Of a stretch of 61,516 bases of DNA, positions 8,519 to 17,787 are shown piece by piece (positions within the stretch are counted from its first letter, which is position 1; each line of letters begins with the position of its first letter). The notes under the pieces were generated by a model. The model was not told the DNA's origin. It saw nothing but the letters and a program-made list of their open reading frames with translations, and did not search any database. This DNA comes from Pseudomonadota bacterium (GTDB lineage: Bacteria; Pseudomonadota; Gammaproteobacteria; Burkholderiales; Burkholderiaceae). A program made the position numbers and the translations under genes. The DNA lies in the NCBI GenBank assembly GCA_023441105.1, contig JAEZQX010000453.1, positions 1 to 61,516 of the forward strand, given 5' to 3'.

Positions 8519-9307
8519 GTGACTGGAGCGAACCGCATCAGACAAGCATGGCGAGACTCTGCCAAACCGCTCGGCACCTTCGTCTTTTCCAGAGCCTCGT
8601 CGAACGTCGAGATCATTGGCAGATCGGGATTCGATTTCGTCATCCTCGACATGGAACATGCGCCGCTGGGTCTGGGGGAGATCGAGAATCACATCCAGGC
8701 AGCAAACGTCGTGGGCATCACCCCGCTGGTGCGGGTCACGGGCACGGACCACGCACTGACCAGCCGACTTCTGGACCTCGGAGCCGAAGGAATACTCTTC
8801 CCTCATTTCGGCCGCGACCGCGACGCGAGTCGTGCCTTTGCTGCTACGCTACGCTACGCCCCGGATGGGAACAGACCCAGCTGCACGGGGGTGCGTGCAG
8901 CGGGCTACACGATAGGGTCGTACGCGGACTACGTGCGCGCCGCAAATGCCGAAATCCTGGGCATCGGCCTGGTCGAAGACATAGAAGTGCTTCCCTACCT
9001 GGATGACCTCTTCGTGGAGGCGCCGGTAGACGCCGTCATGCCTGGTCCGGGAGACTTGTCGACCTCCCTGGGTCTTCCTGGCCAGCCGACGCATCCCCGG
9101 GTGCGGGAGGCGATTGCGGCGATCCACAGATCGGCGCGCCGCGCGGGCCTCCGGATCGGCATGTATCTCAATTCGGCCGAAGAAGCAAAGGAGTGGCCCG
9201 GCGTGGACTTCTACGTCTACATGATGGACGTCAAGGTGCTCGCGGGGGCCTATATGTCCGCCGCCCGTTGCATTCGCGATTCGACAACAGCGCCCGGGGC
9301 TCGGTGA
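8519..9307 (+). CDS. HpcH/HpaI-family class II aldolase
   Basis: Metal-dependent pyruvate-type aldolase that cleaves 4-hydroxy-2-oxo acids to pyruvate and an aldehyde, in the cytoplasm. The 262-residue TIM barrel shows ILDMEHAPL (catalytic His region), PLVRVTG (carboxylate-binding Arg), GIGLVEDIEVL (metal-binding Glu) and MPGPGDLSTSLG (metal-binding Asp). The GTG at 8519 is used, with AAAGGA about ten bases upstream; a preceding ATG at 8508 stops after four codons. It is first in a four-gene operon, and its stop overlaps the next start (TGATG). The actual substrate is unknown; HpaI enzymes are promiscuous. Confidence 0.9.
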   Translation: MTGANRIRQAWRDSAKPLGTFVFSRASSNVEIIGRSGFDFVILDMEHAPLGLGEIENHIQAANVVGITPLVRVTGTDHALTSRLLDLGAEGILFPHFGRDRDASRAFAATLRYAPDGNRPSCTGVRAAGYTIGSYADYVRAANAEILGIGLVEDIEVLPYLDDLFVEAPVDAVMPGPGDLSTSLGLPGQPTHPRVREAIAAIHRSARRAGLRIGMYLNSAEEAKEWPGVDFYVYMMDVKVLAGAYMSAARCIRDSTTAPGAR

Positions 9308-10479
9308 TGGTCGACGCAGAGTACGAATCCCTGCGCAACAGGGTTGTGATGGGTCCGGGCTCAGTAGACCGCGTCGCCGATGAAGTACGACGCCTCGGCG
9401 CCTCTCGGGTCATGCTCATCTCCGGCGCCAGGACGGCAAAGACGAACCTTGTGGCCCGGGTATCCAATGCGCTCGGTCCCCTGCTCGTTGAAAACTTCAA
9501 CTCCGTGGTGGAGCATTCCGGCACCCATATCGTCGAGGAGGCGGCAGAACGCGCCGCCTCGTCACAGGTAGATCTGCTCCTCCCAGTCGGAGGAGGCAGC
9601 TCCTCAGACACCGCAAAGGGGGTGGCAATCCTGCTCTCGGAGGGGGCGCCGCTCAAGAAGCACGCGAATCAGTTCATACCGCCCAGCACACTGATCCAGC
9701 AACAGCTCAATCAGCCAAAGCTTCCCATTCTCGCGATCCCGACGACAGCCTCTGCCGCCGAAGTGACTCCCGGACTGGGGATTCGCGATGCCGATGGCCA
9801 GAAGCTGCTGTTCTGGGATGCCAAGGTCGCCGCTCGCACGATCCTGCTGGACCCGGATGCGCTTCTCGAGGTCCCACCTCCGCTGCTGGCAACCTCGGGC
9901 ATGAACGCGCTGGCGCACTGCATCGAAGGGTTGTACTCGAAGAAGCGGAACCCGATTGCAGAAGGGTTCGCGCTGCAGGGCTTGCGATTGCTTGCCCGTG
10001 GCCTTCCCGTCGCAGTGTCCAGGAAGGAGAACCTCGAGGCGCGTTCTCAGGTCCTCTACGGCGCGCATTTGAGCGGAATGACCATCGCAAGCACCCGCAC
10101 CTGTCTCCACCATGGGATCTGTCATGTTCTTGGGGCACTCGGTGGGCTGGCTCATGGAACTGCCAACTCGATCATGCTGCCGCATGTCATGCGCTTCAAC
10201 TCGCGTGTTTCTGCCAGCGAGCTGAAGCTTGCAGCTCAGGCGCTCGGAGCTGACGTCGGGGGCTTGTCCGACGACGAAGCTTCAGAAGCCGCGATCGCCG
10301 CCATCGTAAGGTTACAGCAGGCGCTCGGGGTGACTCTCCGTCTTCGCGACACTCCGCTCAAACGGGATCTGCTGCCTCGAATCGCCGACCATGCGATGCG
10401 AGACCGCGCGATCTATTTCAACCCAGGGCCAGCACTGACCTCGGAAGAGGTACTGAAGGTCCTGGATGCGGCCTGGTAG
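9307..10479 (+). CDS. Iron-containing alcohol dehydrogenase / maleylacetate reductase family
   Basis: NAD(P)H-dependent oxidoreductase of the group III (Fe-ADH) fold, 390 residues. Seen: the nucleotide-binding PVGGGSSSDTAKG, the PTTASAAEVTPG loop, and metal-ligand region histidines in SGMNALAHCIEG and HHGICHVLG...LAHGTANS. The LAHGTAN pattern and length fit the maleylacetate reductase subgroup better than long-chain alcohol dehydrogenases. The ATG at 9307 shares one base with the upstream stop, indicating translational coupling with the aldolase. Context suggests it reduces or oxidises the aldehyde or oxo-acid partner of the aldolase reaction; that is an inference. Confidence 0.88.
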   Translation: MVDAEYESLRNRVVMGPGSVDRVADEVRRLGASRVMLISGARTAKTNLVARVSNALGPLLVENFNSVVEHSGTHIVEEAAERAASSQVDLLLPVGGGSSSDTAKGVAILLSEGAPLKKHANQFIPPSTLIQQQLNQPKLPILAIPTTASAAEVTPGLGIRDADGQKLLFWDAKVAARTILLDPDALLEVPPPLLATSGMNALAHCIEGLYSKKRNPIAEGFALQGLRLLARGLPVAVSRKENLEARSQVLYGAHLSGMTIASTRTCLHHGICHVLGALGGLAHGTANSIMLPHVMRFNSRVSASELKLAAQALGADVGGLSDDEASEAAIAAIVRLQQALGVTLRLRDTPLKRDLLPRIADHAMRDRAIYFNPGPALTSEEVLKVLDAAW

Positions 10480-10502
10480 AGCAGCAGCACGTCGGTAGAG
10501 CA

Positions 10503-11723
10503 ATGGAAGACAGACGTCCTTTCCGGGGCATCAGGGTTCTCGATGTAACGCGGGTGCTGGCAAGTCCCTTCGCCACGTACCAGCTGGCCATCCTCGGAGC
10601 GGATGTCACCAAGATCGAGGATCCCGAAAGCGGAGGCGATTCGCTCCGCTATCGTCGCGGCAGCAAGCCGGAATACGGCGCAAACGGCATGGCAACGTAC
10701 TTCCTGTCGCAGAACGCCAACAAGAAGTCCATGACGCTGAACCTTCGCAAGGAGGAAGGACGAGACATCTTCCGGGAGCTGGCGAAGGACGCGGATGTCG
10801 TGGTGGAGAACCTTCGAAGCGGCACCATGGCACGGCTCGGACTGGGCTATGAAGAACTGTCTCGCATCAATGAGAGGCTGGTCTATTGCTCATTGACGGG
10901 TTTCGGACAAACGGGTCCCAAGCGTCGCAACCCAGCCTACGATCCGGTCATCCAGGCCGCGAGTGGCATGATGAGCATCACCGGCTCGGGCGAATCGGCC
11001 CCGCTCAAGGCGGGTCCCCCGGTGACAGACTACGGCGCGGGACTCGCAGCCTCGTTCGGGATTGCCACCGCACTGTACGAGCGCGAGAGAAGCGGCAAGG
11101 GACAGCACATCGATGTTTCCATGTTGGACGCCGCGATCGTGATGATGGGAAACATCGTCACGGAAGTCCTCACGGCGCGGTCGAATCCAAGGCCACATGG
11201 CAACAAGTCCCCGTCGGAAACCTATGGCAGCGCATGCTTCCGATGCGGCGACGGGGGCTTGATCTCCATCTCGGCGATCGAGAGCCACCAGATCGACCGC
11301 CTCTGGACTGCCATGGGACGGCGCGACATCCCCGCGGACCCCAGATTCTCCACTCACGAGAGCTGCAGCAGCAATGTCGAGGCGTTGCATCGGGAAATGG
11401 AGAAGACCTTCCTCGAGCGACCCGCCCAGACCTGGGAAGACCAGCTCAACGCCGCCGATGTGCCGGCGATGCGCGTGCGTTCCATTCCGGAGGCACTCGA
11501 GCAACCTCAACTCCAGGGCCGGAATCTGCTCCACACCATCAGCTCCATTCCCGGGATCGAGGGCGGAGCGACCGTCACACTCGCGCCCTTTGTCCTCTCG
11601 GCGGGCGGGGCGAAGGTTGAATCGCCCCCACCGCGCCTTGGCGCTCATACCGAATCGATTCTTGAGGCGCGCGGCTTCTCGGCTGCACGCATATCCGCGC
11701 TTCGCGCGCAGGGAGTCATATGA
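10503..11723 (+). CDS. CaiB/BaiF family III CoA-transferase
   Basis: Transfers CoA between organic acids through an aspartyl-CoA intermediate. The 406 residues show the family opening FRGIRVLDVTRVLASPFA, GADVTKIEDPESGGDSLR, and the catalytic Asp context NPAYDPVIQAASG at about 140-152. It follows the dehydrogenase by 23 bases, and its stop overlaps the next ATG (ATGA). In this operon it probably activates or regenerates a dicarboxylic or hydroxy acid as its CoA ester. The acid cannot be named from sequence. Confidence 0.92.
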   Translation: MEDRRPFRGIRVLDVTRVLASPFATYQLAILGADVTKIEDPESGGDSLRYRRGSKPEYGANGMATYFLSQNANKKSMTLNLRKEEGRDIFRELAKDADVVVENLRSGTMARLGLGYEELSRINERLVYCSLTGFGQTGPKRRNPAYDPVIQAASGMMSITGSGESAPLKAGPPVTDYGAGLAASFGIATALYERERSGKGQHIDVSMLDAAIVMMGNIVTEVLTARSNPRPHGNKSPSETYGSACFRCGDGGLISISAIESHQIDRLWTAMGRRDIPADPRFSTHESCSSNVEALHREMEKTFLERPAQTWEDQLNAADVPAMRVRSIPEALEQPQLQGRNLLHTISSIPGIEGGATVTLAPFVLSAGGAKVESPPPRLGAHTESILEARGFSAARISALRAQGVI

Positions 11724-12694
11724 AGCTCAGCAGCGTTCTCTCGGCCCTTATCGCTTCGCTCCTGGCAGGTGCGAGCCCCTTGGCTGGCGCTCAGGGCACG
11801 TGGCCCTCCAAGCCGATACGCATCGTGGTCCCCTCCGCAGCGGGTGGCGCTTCAGACTTCCTTGCACGTAGCTTTGGGCGCTACGTCACTCAGGAGACGG
11901 GGCAGCCGGTGATCATCGAGAACCGCCCTGGCGCGGCTTCGATCATCGGGGCGCAGGTCGTCAAGGAATCCGCCCCGGACGGCTATACATTCCTCTCCTC
12001 CGGGATGTCGACGCAGGCAGCCAACCCGGTTCTCTATACAAACCTTCCGTACACGCCAGAGAAGGATTTCGACGAGATCGGCATGTACGGTGTCTTCCCG
12101 ATGATCGGCCTGGTGCGCAAGGACAGCCCGCTCCGATCAGTGGCCGACATCATCAGCTACGCCAAGGAGAATCCCGACAAGCTTACGTTCGGCCACCATG
12201 CGGCTTCATCCCTTGTCCCGGTCGAGCTGATAAAGGCGCGGGCTGGAGTTGCCATAAGAGCAGTCCCTTACAAGAATGTCACCGACATTTCGATGAATGT
12301 CGCCTCGGGCGTGATCGACCTTGCTTTCATCGACGCGCTGTCGGCGGCACCGGCTCTGAACAGCGGCCTGCTGACTCCGATCGCTGTCACCACATCGAAG
12401 CGCTTCCATTCCCTTCCGGAGGTGCCCACTGTCGCCGAGACCTTGCCGGGGTACTCGATGGACGGCTGGCTCGGCCTGTCTGCACCGGCCGGCACACCGA
12501 AGCCTGTCCTGGATCGGATGAATGCGCTGCTACGGGATGCGCTTGCCGACCCGACCATCAAGAGCAACCTCGAGAGTCGCGGACTGGTTCCTACACCCAT
12601 GACCCTCGATGAGCAGAAGGCATGGGTCATCGCCGACCGCAAGCGCTGGGTGGAATGGGCCCGGATCGCAAAGATCCAGCCAGAAGCTCGCTAG
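11720..12694 (+). CDS. Bug/TctC-family periplasmic substrate-binding protein
   Basis: An extracytoplasmic solute receptor of the tripartite tricarboxylate transporter type, 324 residues with a Sec signal (MKLSSVLSALIASLLAGASP, cleaved near AGAQG). Family motifs: WPSKPIRIVVPSAAGGASD, VIIENRPGAASIIG and GYTFLSSG. There are no TctA/TctB membrane genes nearby, as is usual for the expanded orphan Bug families of Burkholderiales. Last gene of the aldolase operon, it presumably binds the operon substrate, most likely a carboxylic acid. It converges on the copper ATPase with 13 bases between stops. Confidence 0.93.
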   Translation: MKLSSVLSALIASLLAGASPLAGAQGTWPSKPIRIVVPSAAGGASDFLARSFGRYVTQETGQPVIIENRPGAASIIGAQVVKESAPDGYTFLSSGMSTQAANPVLYTNLPYTPEKDFDEIGMYGVFPMIGLVRKDSPLRSVADIISYAKENPDKLTFGHHAASSLVPVELIKARAGVAIRAVPYKNVTDISMNVASGVIDLAFIDALSAAPALNSGLLTPIAVTTSKRFHSLPEVPTVAETLPGYSMDGWLGLSAPAGTPKPVLDRMNALLRDALADPTIKSNLESRGLVPTPMTLDEQKAWVIADRKRWVEWARIAKIQPEAR

Positions 12695-12707
12695 GGGGTG
12701 GTCGGAG

Positions 12708-14999
12708 CTAGTCCTCCAGCCTCACCCTGCGCAACCGCAGGGAGTTTGCAATGACACTCACGGAGGACAGAGCCATGGCAGCCGCCGCGACCACCGGCGA
12801 AAGCAGCAAGCCAAGAAAGGGGTACAGCACGCCTGCGGCGAGGGGGATACCCGCGACGTTGTAGACGAACGCGAAAAAGAGGTTCTGCCGGATGTTCCGC
12901 ATGGTCGCTTGGGACACCCGCCGGGCTCGAACGATCCCCATCAGGTCTCCCTTCAACAGGGTGACGCCGGCGCTCTCCATGGCCACGTCCGTCCCGGTGC
13001 CCATGGCGATGCCGACTTCTGCTGCCGCCAGGGCGGGTGCATCGTTGACGCCGTCGCCTGCCATCGCCACGACCCGCCCTTCGGACTTCAGGCGCTGGAC
13101 TACCGCGCTCTTGTCCTCGGGCAGTACATCCGCGATGACCTCGTCGATTCCGAGCTCCTTCGCCACCGCATCCGCCGTCGTCCTGCCATCCCCCGTGAGC
13201 ATCACGACCCGCAGGTGCTCGTCGCGCAGCGCCTTGATGGCCCGAGGCGTGCTTGCCTTGACAGGGTCGGCGATGCCGACGAACCCGGCCAGCCGGCCGC
13301 CGAGGCCGACGAAGATGACGGTCGCGGCCCTGGCTCGAATCGCCTCCGCTCCAGGCTCCATCGCCGAGACGTCCACGCCATTCTCGGCAAGGAACTTGGC
13401 GCTGCCGCAGACAACCCTGATGCCGTCGACGGTGCCGACGACGCCCTTGCCCACGGGCGAATCGAAGTCCAAGACCGATGACAACGGGAGATTGCGCGCC
13501 TTGGCATCCGCGACGATGGCGGCAGCAAGGGGATGCTCGCTGGCGCGCTCGACGCTGGCGAGCTTCTGCAAGACTTCATCGGCTTCGAAACCCTGCGCGG
13601 GTTCGACATGAACGACCTTCGGCCGACCCTCGGTCAGGGTACCGGTCTTGTCCACGACCAGCGTATCCACCCTCTCCATCCGCTCCAGGGCTTCCGCATC
13701 GCGGATCAGTACGCCCTGCTGTGCCCCGCGGCCGACCCCCACCATGATCGACATCGGGGTCGCCAGACCAAGCGCACACGGACAGGCGATGATGAGGACG
13801 GCAACAGCGGACACGAGCGCATACGAGAAGGCCGGCTCGGGCCCCCAGGCCAGCCAGGCGACGAAGGCCAAGGCGGCGACCAGGATGACCACGGGAACGA
13901 ACCAGCCGGCCACCTGGTCCGCCATGCGCTGGATGGGTGCACGGCTGCGTTGGGCAGCAGCGACCATGTGGACGATCTGAGCGAGTAGCGTGTCCGAGCC
14001 GACTTTGTCGGCGCGCATGACGAAGCCGCCGGTCTGGTTCAGGGTGCCCGCGGTGACCATCGAGCCGGGTGCCTTGGCCACCGGCATGGGCTCGCCAGTC
14101 ACCATGGATTCGTCCACGGTTCCCCTGCCCTCCGTGATTTCGCCGTCCACCGGAACCTTTTCCCCTGGACGAACGCGAAGCAGTTCGCCGACGACGACCG
14201 ACTCGAGCGGAACCGTCTCATCGGTTCCGTCCGGGTTCACGCGTACCGCTGCCTTGGGTGCGAGGTCAAGGAGTGCACGGATGGCGCCGGACGTCTTCTC
14301 GCGAGCCCGGAGTTCGAGCACCTGCCCGAGCAACACCAGCACAGTGATGACGGCCGCCGCTTCGAAATAGATCGGCACCGCACCGTCCATGGTCCTGAGC
14401 TCCTCGGGGAAGCGCTGGGGCGCGAGCGTTCCAACGATGCTGTAGACCCATGCCGCCCCCGTTCCGAGGGCGATCAGCGTGAACATGTTGAGGCTTCCAT
14501 TCTTGACGGCCTGCCATCCCCGGACCAAGAACGGCCAGCCGGCCCACAGGACTACCGGGGTACCGAACAAGAGTTGCAGCCAGTTGGAGGTTTGCTGGCT
14601 CATGAAGCGGTGCAAGTCGATCACGTGCCCACCCATCTCCAAGGCCACGACCGGCAGGCTGAGCACCAGGCCGATCCAGAACCGCCGTGTCATGTCCCGA
14701 AGTTCCGGGCTCTCGCCTGCGTCTGCCGTAGCAACAACCGGCTCGAGGGCCATGCCACAGATGGGGCAGCTGCCAGGTCCAATCTGACGAACCTGCGGAT
14801 GCATGGGGCAGGTGTACTCGACCTCGTTGGCGCCGGCCGATTTCGGTGACCGCCCTACCGGCGCTCGGTGCGCGACGAGCGGAGGTTCGCTCGTGGCGCG
14901 CCCATGACCGTGCCCATGCCCGTGCTCATGATGGTGATGACGGCCATGCTGGTCGTGACTGACCTCGCCCGTCTGCGAAGATGGTGCAGGCTTGTTCAT
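12708..14999 (-). CDS. copA: Copper-translocating P1B-type ATPase
   Basis: Inner-membrane copper exporter, 763 residues. The N-terminus has a His-rich stretch (17-33) and a heavy-metal-binding domain with CPMHP (64-68) and CPICGM (78-83) in place of a classic CxxC HMA domain. Further on: a TGE loop (MVTGEP), the metal-site CPC at 406-408, phosphorylation motif DKTGT (Asp about 450), the SEHPLA nucleotide motif, MLTGDG and GDGVNDAP. The ATG at 14999 follows GGGAGAGAAAAC. It is downstream of copZ on the same strand, separated by a GGCGC repeat tract. The His-rich N-terminus resembles CopB/CopF-like pumps, so Cu+ versus Cu2+ preference is open. Confidence 0.95.
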   Translation of the reverse strand: MNKPAPSSQTGEVSHDQHGRHHHHEHGHGHGHGRATSEPPLVAHRAPVGRSPKSAGANEVEYTCPMHPQVRQIGPGSCPICGMALEPVVATADAGESPELRDMTRRFWIGLVLSLPVVALEMGGHVIDLHRFMSQQTSNWLQLLFGTPVVLWAGWPFLVRGWQAVKNGSLNMFTLIALGTGAAWVYSIVGTLAPQRFPEELRTMDGAVPIYFEAAAVITVLVLLGQVLELRAREKTSGAIRALLDLAPKAAVRVNPDGTDETVPLESVVVGELLRVRPGEKVPVDGEITEGRGTVDESMVTGEPMPVAKAPGSMVTAGTLNQTGGFVMRADKVGSDTLLAQIVHMVAAAQRSRAPIQRMADQVAGWFVPVVILVAALAFVAWLAWGPEPAFSYALVSAVAVLIIACPCALGLATPMSIMVGVGRGAQQGVLIRDAEALERMERVDTLVVDKTGTLTEGRPKVVHVEPAQGFEADEVLQKLASVERASEHPLAAAIVADAKARNLPLSSVLDFDSPVGKGVVGTVDGIRVVCGSAKFLAENGVDVSAMEPGAEAIRARAATVIFVGLGGRLAGFVGIADPVKASTPRAIKALRDEHLRVVMLTGDGRTTADAVAKELGIDEVIADVLPEDKSAVVQRLKSEGRVVAMAGDGVNDAPALAAAEVGIAMGTGTDVAMESAGVTLLKGDLMGIVRARRVSQATMRNIRQNLFFAFVYNVAGIPLAAGVLYPFLGLLLSPVVAAAAMALSSVSVIANSLRLRRVRLED

Positions 15000-15025
15000 G
15001 TTTTCTCTCCCGATGCTGCATTGAC

Positions 15026-15050
15026 GGCGCGGCGCGGCGCGGCGCGGCGC
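15026..15050. repeat. Tandem repeat (GGCGC)x5
   Basis: Five perfect copies of GGCGC lie between the stop of copZ and the start of copA, followed by AGTCGCCGCC, which could fold back on them. The transcript would form a strong G/C structure in the copZ-copA spacer. Confidence 0.85.
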
Positions 15051-15075
15051 AGTCGCCGCCCCGCTCCGCGCTAGT

Positions 15076-15279
15076 TCACGCCTTCACCGGCGTATAGCCG
15101 GTCTCAGCGATAGCCTCCTGCAGCGCCTTCGCATCGGCCGCCTTGGGCTCGATTTCGACCCGGCGCTCTGCGACGTTGACGAGGACTTGGGCCTCCTTGT
15201 CTGCTTCCTTGACGGCACGTGTGATGACACTGGCGCAGTGTCCGCAGGTCATGTCTTCCACTTTGAAAACGATGGGCAT
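15076..15279 (-). CDS. copZ: Heavy-metal-associated domain copper chaperone
   Basis: A 67-residue cytosolic HMA-domain protein with the copper-binding MTCGHC motif near the N-terminus (residues about 10-15) and the ferredoxin-like beta-alpha-beta pattern ending ETGYTPV. It would hand Cu+ to the downstream ATPase. The ATG at 15279 is set by GAGGAGG eight bases upstream; a longer in-frame opening upstream lacks homology. Confidence 0.93.
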   Translation of the reverse strand: MPIVFKVEDMTCGHCASVITRAVKEADKEAQVLVNVAERRVEIEPKAADAKALQEAIAETGYTPVKA

Positions 15280-15387
15280 GGCGCCCTCCTCAAGATGTCG
15301 AAGCGTCAGCTTGAAGCCTCCCACGATGGGAAAGTCAAGCGCGCCGCCAGAAACTGTGACCCCCCTGTGGTCTTCCCGCCCTCCCCC

Positions 15388-15418
15388 TTGACCTTGCCAC
15401 GGTGACAAAGCTCAATCT
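15388..15418 (+). promoter_or_regulatory. MerR/CueR-type operator-promoter candidate
   Basis: TTGACC (15388-15393) and CAATCT (15413-15418) flank a 19-base spacer, the stretched spacing typical of MerR-family activated promoters. The spacer region reads ACCTTGCCAC-GGTGACAAAGC, an imperfect dyad close to CueR sites. It lies between divergent copZ-copA and the + strand copper genes, so it could control either side. The -10 match is poor and no CueR gene is in the window. Confidence 0.42.
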
Positions 15419-15512
15419 GCTTTCCTTGACCATTCACCTTGCATCCGAAGGAGCAAGCGTTGACTTCCTCAGCATGCGTCGCGCCGGCCAGCGGATGCGA
15501 TAGACTGAAGCC

Positions 15513-15911
15513 GTGAAACGACTGCGCGTCTGGTTGCTGCTGCTGCTGATGCTCTTGCTCCCGGTCCGGGGCGCGATGGCTGCTGCCATGCTGTGTCTGC
15601 CGCAGGACGGCCCTCGGGACGCGATGACGCAGCACCTGGGCGCCGCATCGGGTGGGCAGGATCACGCGCATCATGATCACGGGCCGCAAGCCCACGCCGA
15701 CGATGCGCAGGACGGCCAGGACGGGCACGTGGCTTCGCTCGACTTGGACGACTGCAATCTTTGCGCCAGCTTTTGCTCTCTGACGCCTCTCGCCCCGACC
15801 GTCCCTGACCTGGAACATCCCTGGGCGCGAGCCGCCCTCAATCCCGCTCTTTCGGAGCCCGCCCCGAGCTTCGTCTCGGACGGCGAGGACCGACCACCCC
15901 GAACCATCTGA
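15513..15911 (+). CDS. His-rich exported protein of the copper cluster (DUF2946/CopL-like)
   Basis: A 132-residue protein with a Leu-rich signal peptide (VWLLLLLMLLLPVRGAMA) and a mature part containing a His/Asp/Gln-rich stretch (HAHHDHGPQAHADDAQDG) followed by CNLCASFC. This layout suits a small periplasmic metal-binding protein such as DUF2946 or CopL-type copper tolerance proteins; the family assignment is tentative. The GTG start at 15513 has only a weak GAAG upstream. It opens the + strand copper operon, about 95 bases after the MerR-type site. A hairpin without a U-run (15919-15937) follows its stop. Confidence 0.7.
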   Translation: MKRLRVWLLLLLMLLLPVRGAMAAAMLCLPQDGPRDAMTQHLGAASGGQDHAHHDHGPQAHADDAQDGQDGHVASLDLDDCNLCASFCSLTPLAPTVPDLEHPWARAALNPALSEPAPSFVSDGEDRPPRTI

Positions 15912-16013
15912 CCCCGAAAGGCCTCCGCGAGAGGCCTGATGGCGCTCGTGCGTCCGCACGAGGAACCGCTGCGTTGGCGCTTGCCAGCAGCTCTCCAGAT
16001 GAGCCGGCGATCG

Positions 16014-16391
16014 ATGAAAACTCTTCAGACCATGGCATGCTCCATCGCATTCACGGTGCCGCATGTACTAGCCGCGCAGGCTAATCCGCCCCAGATGAAT
16101 CCCGGTTTCTTGGCGGTCGCGCAGCTCACCTACCAGTCGGCCTTCGATGACTACCAGCCCTACGAAGATGTACCGGTAGCCGACTGGCGCCAGGTCAACG
16201 ACACGGTTCGCGACGCTGCCGGTAAAGGAAGAACCCGGGCAGCCCATGCCACCCCGAACGCGATCGGTTCGGAGGGCTTGGACCAGGGCAGGGAGGCCGC
16301 TCCTCTACCTGCCAGGCAGCGCACGGGGCAGGAGATGCACGGCGACCAGGGTATGCAGAGGGGCCATGGCAAGCATGGGGGGACGCCATGA
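16014..16391 (+). CDS. Small exported protein of the copper cluster
   Basis: About 125 residues with a signal peptide (MKTLQTMACSIAFTVPHVLAAQ). The mature segment YQSAFDDYQPYEDVPVADW followed by QVND is a pattern I associate with small proteins encoded next to copper/silver efflux genes in Burkholderiales. The C-terminus is Met/His-rich (MHGDQGMQRGHGKHGG), suggesting copper binding. Its stop overlaps the TolC-family start (ATGA). The start at 16014 gives the cleanest signal peptide; an in-frame opening from 15939 has none. Function otherwise unknown. Confidence 0.68.
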   Translation: MKTLQTMACSIAFTVPHVLAAQANPPQMNPGFLAVAQLTYQSAFDDYQPYEDVPVADWRQVNDTVRDAAGKGRTRAAHATPNAIGSEGLDQGREAAPLPARQRTGQEMHGDQGMQRGHGKHGGTP

Positions 16392-17779
16392 TGCGGCTTG
16401 CTGGCGCCGCCCTCCTGCTCGCGGGCTGCGCGAGCTTCTCTCCCGATGGAGGCTTTGGCTCCGTCCAGCAACTGGCCGAGGAACGTGCCGGAGTCGCACC
16501 TGTCTGGCAGCGGACCGACAACCAAGGCGAAACAGCTCGAGCGCGCACCGGTGAGCTGCTGGAGCGGCCCCTGACGCCCGACAGCGCGGTCGAGCTCGCA
16601 GTCCTGAACAACAGGGGCCTCCAGGCAAGCTTCCAGGAGCTCGGGATAGCCGAGTCCGATCTCGTGCGGGCTGGACGCCTGAGCAATCCGTCCTTCAGCT
16701 TTGCTCGGCTTTCCGGAGGCGGACACCTCGAAATCGACCGGGCCCTCGGGTTCGACATCCTTGGCCTGTTGACGATGCCGCTGGCAAAGCGGGTCGAAGA
16801 GGAGCGCTTCGAACGCGTCAGGCTGCAAGCGGCTGCCGATACTGTCCGCATCGCCGCAGGAACCCGACGGGCGTACTTCGAGGCCGTCGCCGCCCAGGAA
16901 CTCGTCGGCTATACCCAGCAGGTCAAGGATGCTGCCGACGCCTCTCGAGAGCTCGCAAACCGGATGGTTGCCGCCGGCAACTTCAGCAAGCTCGCCCATC
17001 TGCGCGAGCAGGCCTTCTATGCCGAGGCGACCGCAAGCCTGGCGAGGGCACGGCACCTGTCTGTCGGCGCGCGAGAGCAGCTGACACGCCGTCTTGGCCT
17101 CTCGGGCGAACAGGCCCAATTCGCTCTGCCGAAGCGCCTCCCGGACCTGCCAAAGCAGCCCCTGGAAGCGAGGAATGCCGAGCAGACCGCCATGGACAAG
17201 CGGCTGGACATCATGATGGCGAAGCGCTCCGTCGACTCGGTCGCGCGCTCGCTCGGACTTTCGAAGGCAACCCGCATGATCAACGTGCTGCATCTGGGCT
17301 ACGCGAACGTCAGTGAGACGGGCGAGGAGCGCAGGGACGGCTACGAAGTCGAGGTGGAGCTGCCGCTCTTCGACTTCGGAGCTACCCGAGTGGCGCGGGC
17401 CGAGGCGACGTACCTGCAGGCCATGCACCGAGCTGCCCAGACCGCCGTCGACGCTCGATCGGAGGTGCGGGAATCGTATTCGGCTTATCGAACCGCCTAC
17501 GACCTGGCCAGGCATTACCGGGACGAGGTCGTGCCGCTCAGGCGGCGGATCTCCGAGGAAAACCTGCTGCGATACAACGGCATGCTCATCGGCGTCTTCG
17601 AGCTGCTCGCCGACTCCCGGGAGCAGGTAGCCAGCGTGACCGCGTCGATCGAGGCGCTACGGGACTACTGGTTATCTGAAACCAACCTCCAAACGGCCAT
17701 GACAACCGGCTCGCCTGGTTCAGTCGAGACTCCGCGAACGTCGACCGCTGCAGCGAGCAGCGATCGAGCGGCGCACTAA
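16388..17779 (+). CDS. TolC-family outer membrane efflux lipoprotein
   Basis: Outer-membrane channel component, 463 residues. The lipobox LLLAGC puts the lipid-anchored Cys at about residue 14, as in CusC-like proteins. Two OEP repeats follow, with SAVELAVLNNRGLQASFQ and the later LPLFDFG..RVARAEA strand-helix segment. It sits in a copper operon, but no membrane-fusion or RND pump gene accompanies it here, so its partner must be encoded elsewhere or it works with another exporter. The start is a double ATG overlapping the previous stop; nine bases separate it from the oxidase gene. Confidence 0.9.
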   Translation: MMRLAGAALLLAGCASFSPDGGFGSVQQLAEERAGVAPVWQRTDNQGETARARTGELLERPLTPDSAVELAVLNNRGLQASFQELGIAESDLVRAGRLSNPSFSFARLSGGGHLEIDRALGFDILGLLTMPLAKRVEEERFERVRLQAAADTVRIAAGTRRAYFEAVAAQELVGYTQQVKDAADASRELANRMVAAGNFSKLAHLREQAFYAEATASLARARHLSVGAREQLTRRLGLSGEQAQFALPKRLPDLPKQPLEARNAEQTAMDKRLDIMMAKRSVDSVARSLGLSKATRMINVLHLGYANVSETGEERRDGYEVEVELPLFDFGATRVARAEATYLQAMHRAAQTAVDARSEVRESYSAYRTAYDLARHYRDEVVPLRRRISEENLLRYNGMLIGVFELLADSREQVASVTASIEALRDYWLSETNLQTAMTTGSPGSVETPRTSTAAASSDRAAH

Positions 17780-17787
17780 GGACCACC

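Noticed and set aside
8838..8858. GCTAC repeated three times
   Set aside because: Lies inside the aldolase coding sequence (ATLRYA region); ordinary coding repeat.
15919..15937. Hairpin AGGCCTC/GAGGCCT as a terminator
   Set aside because: No U-run follows; more likely a processing or spacer structure.
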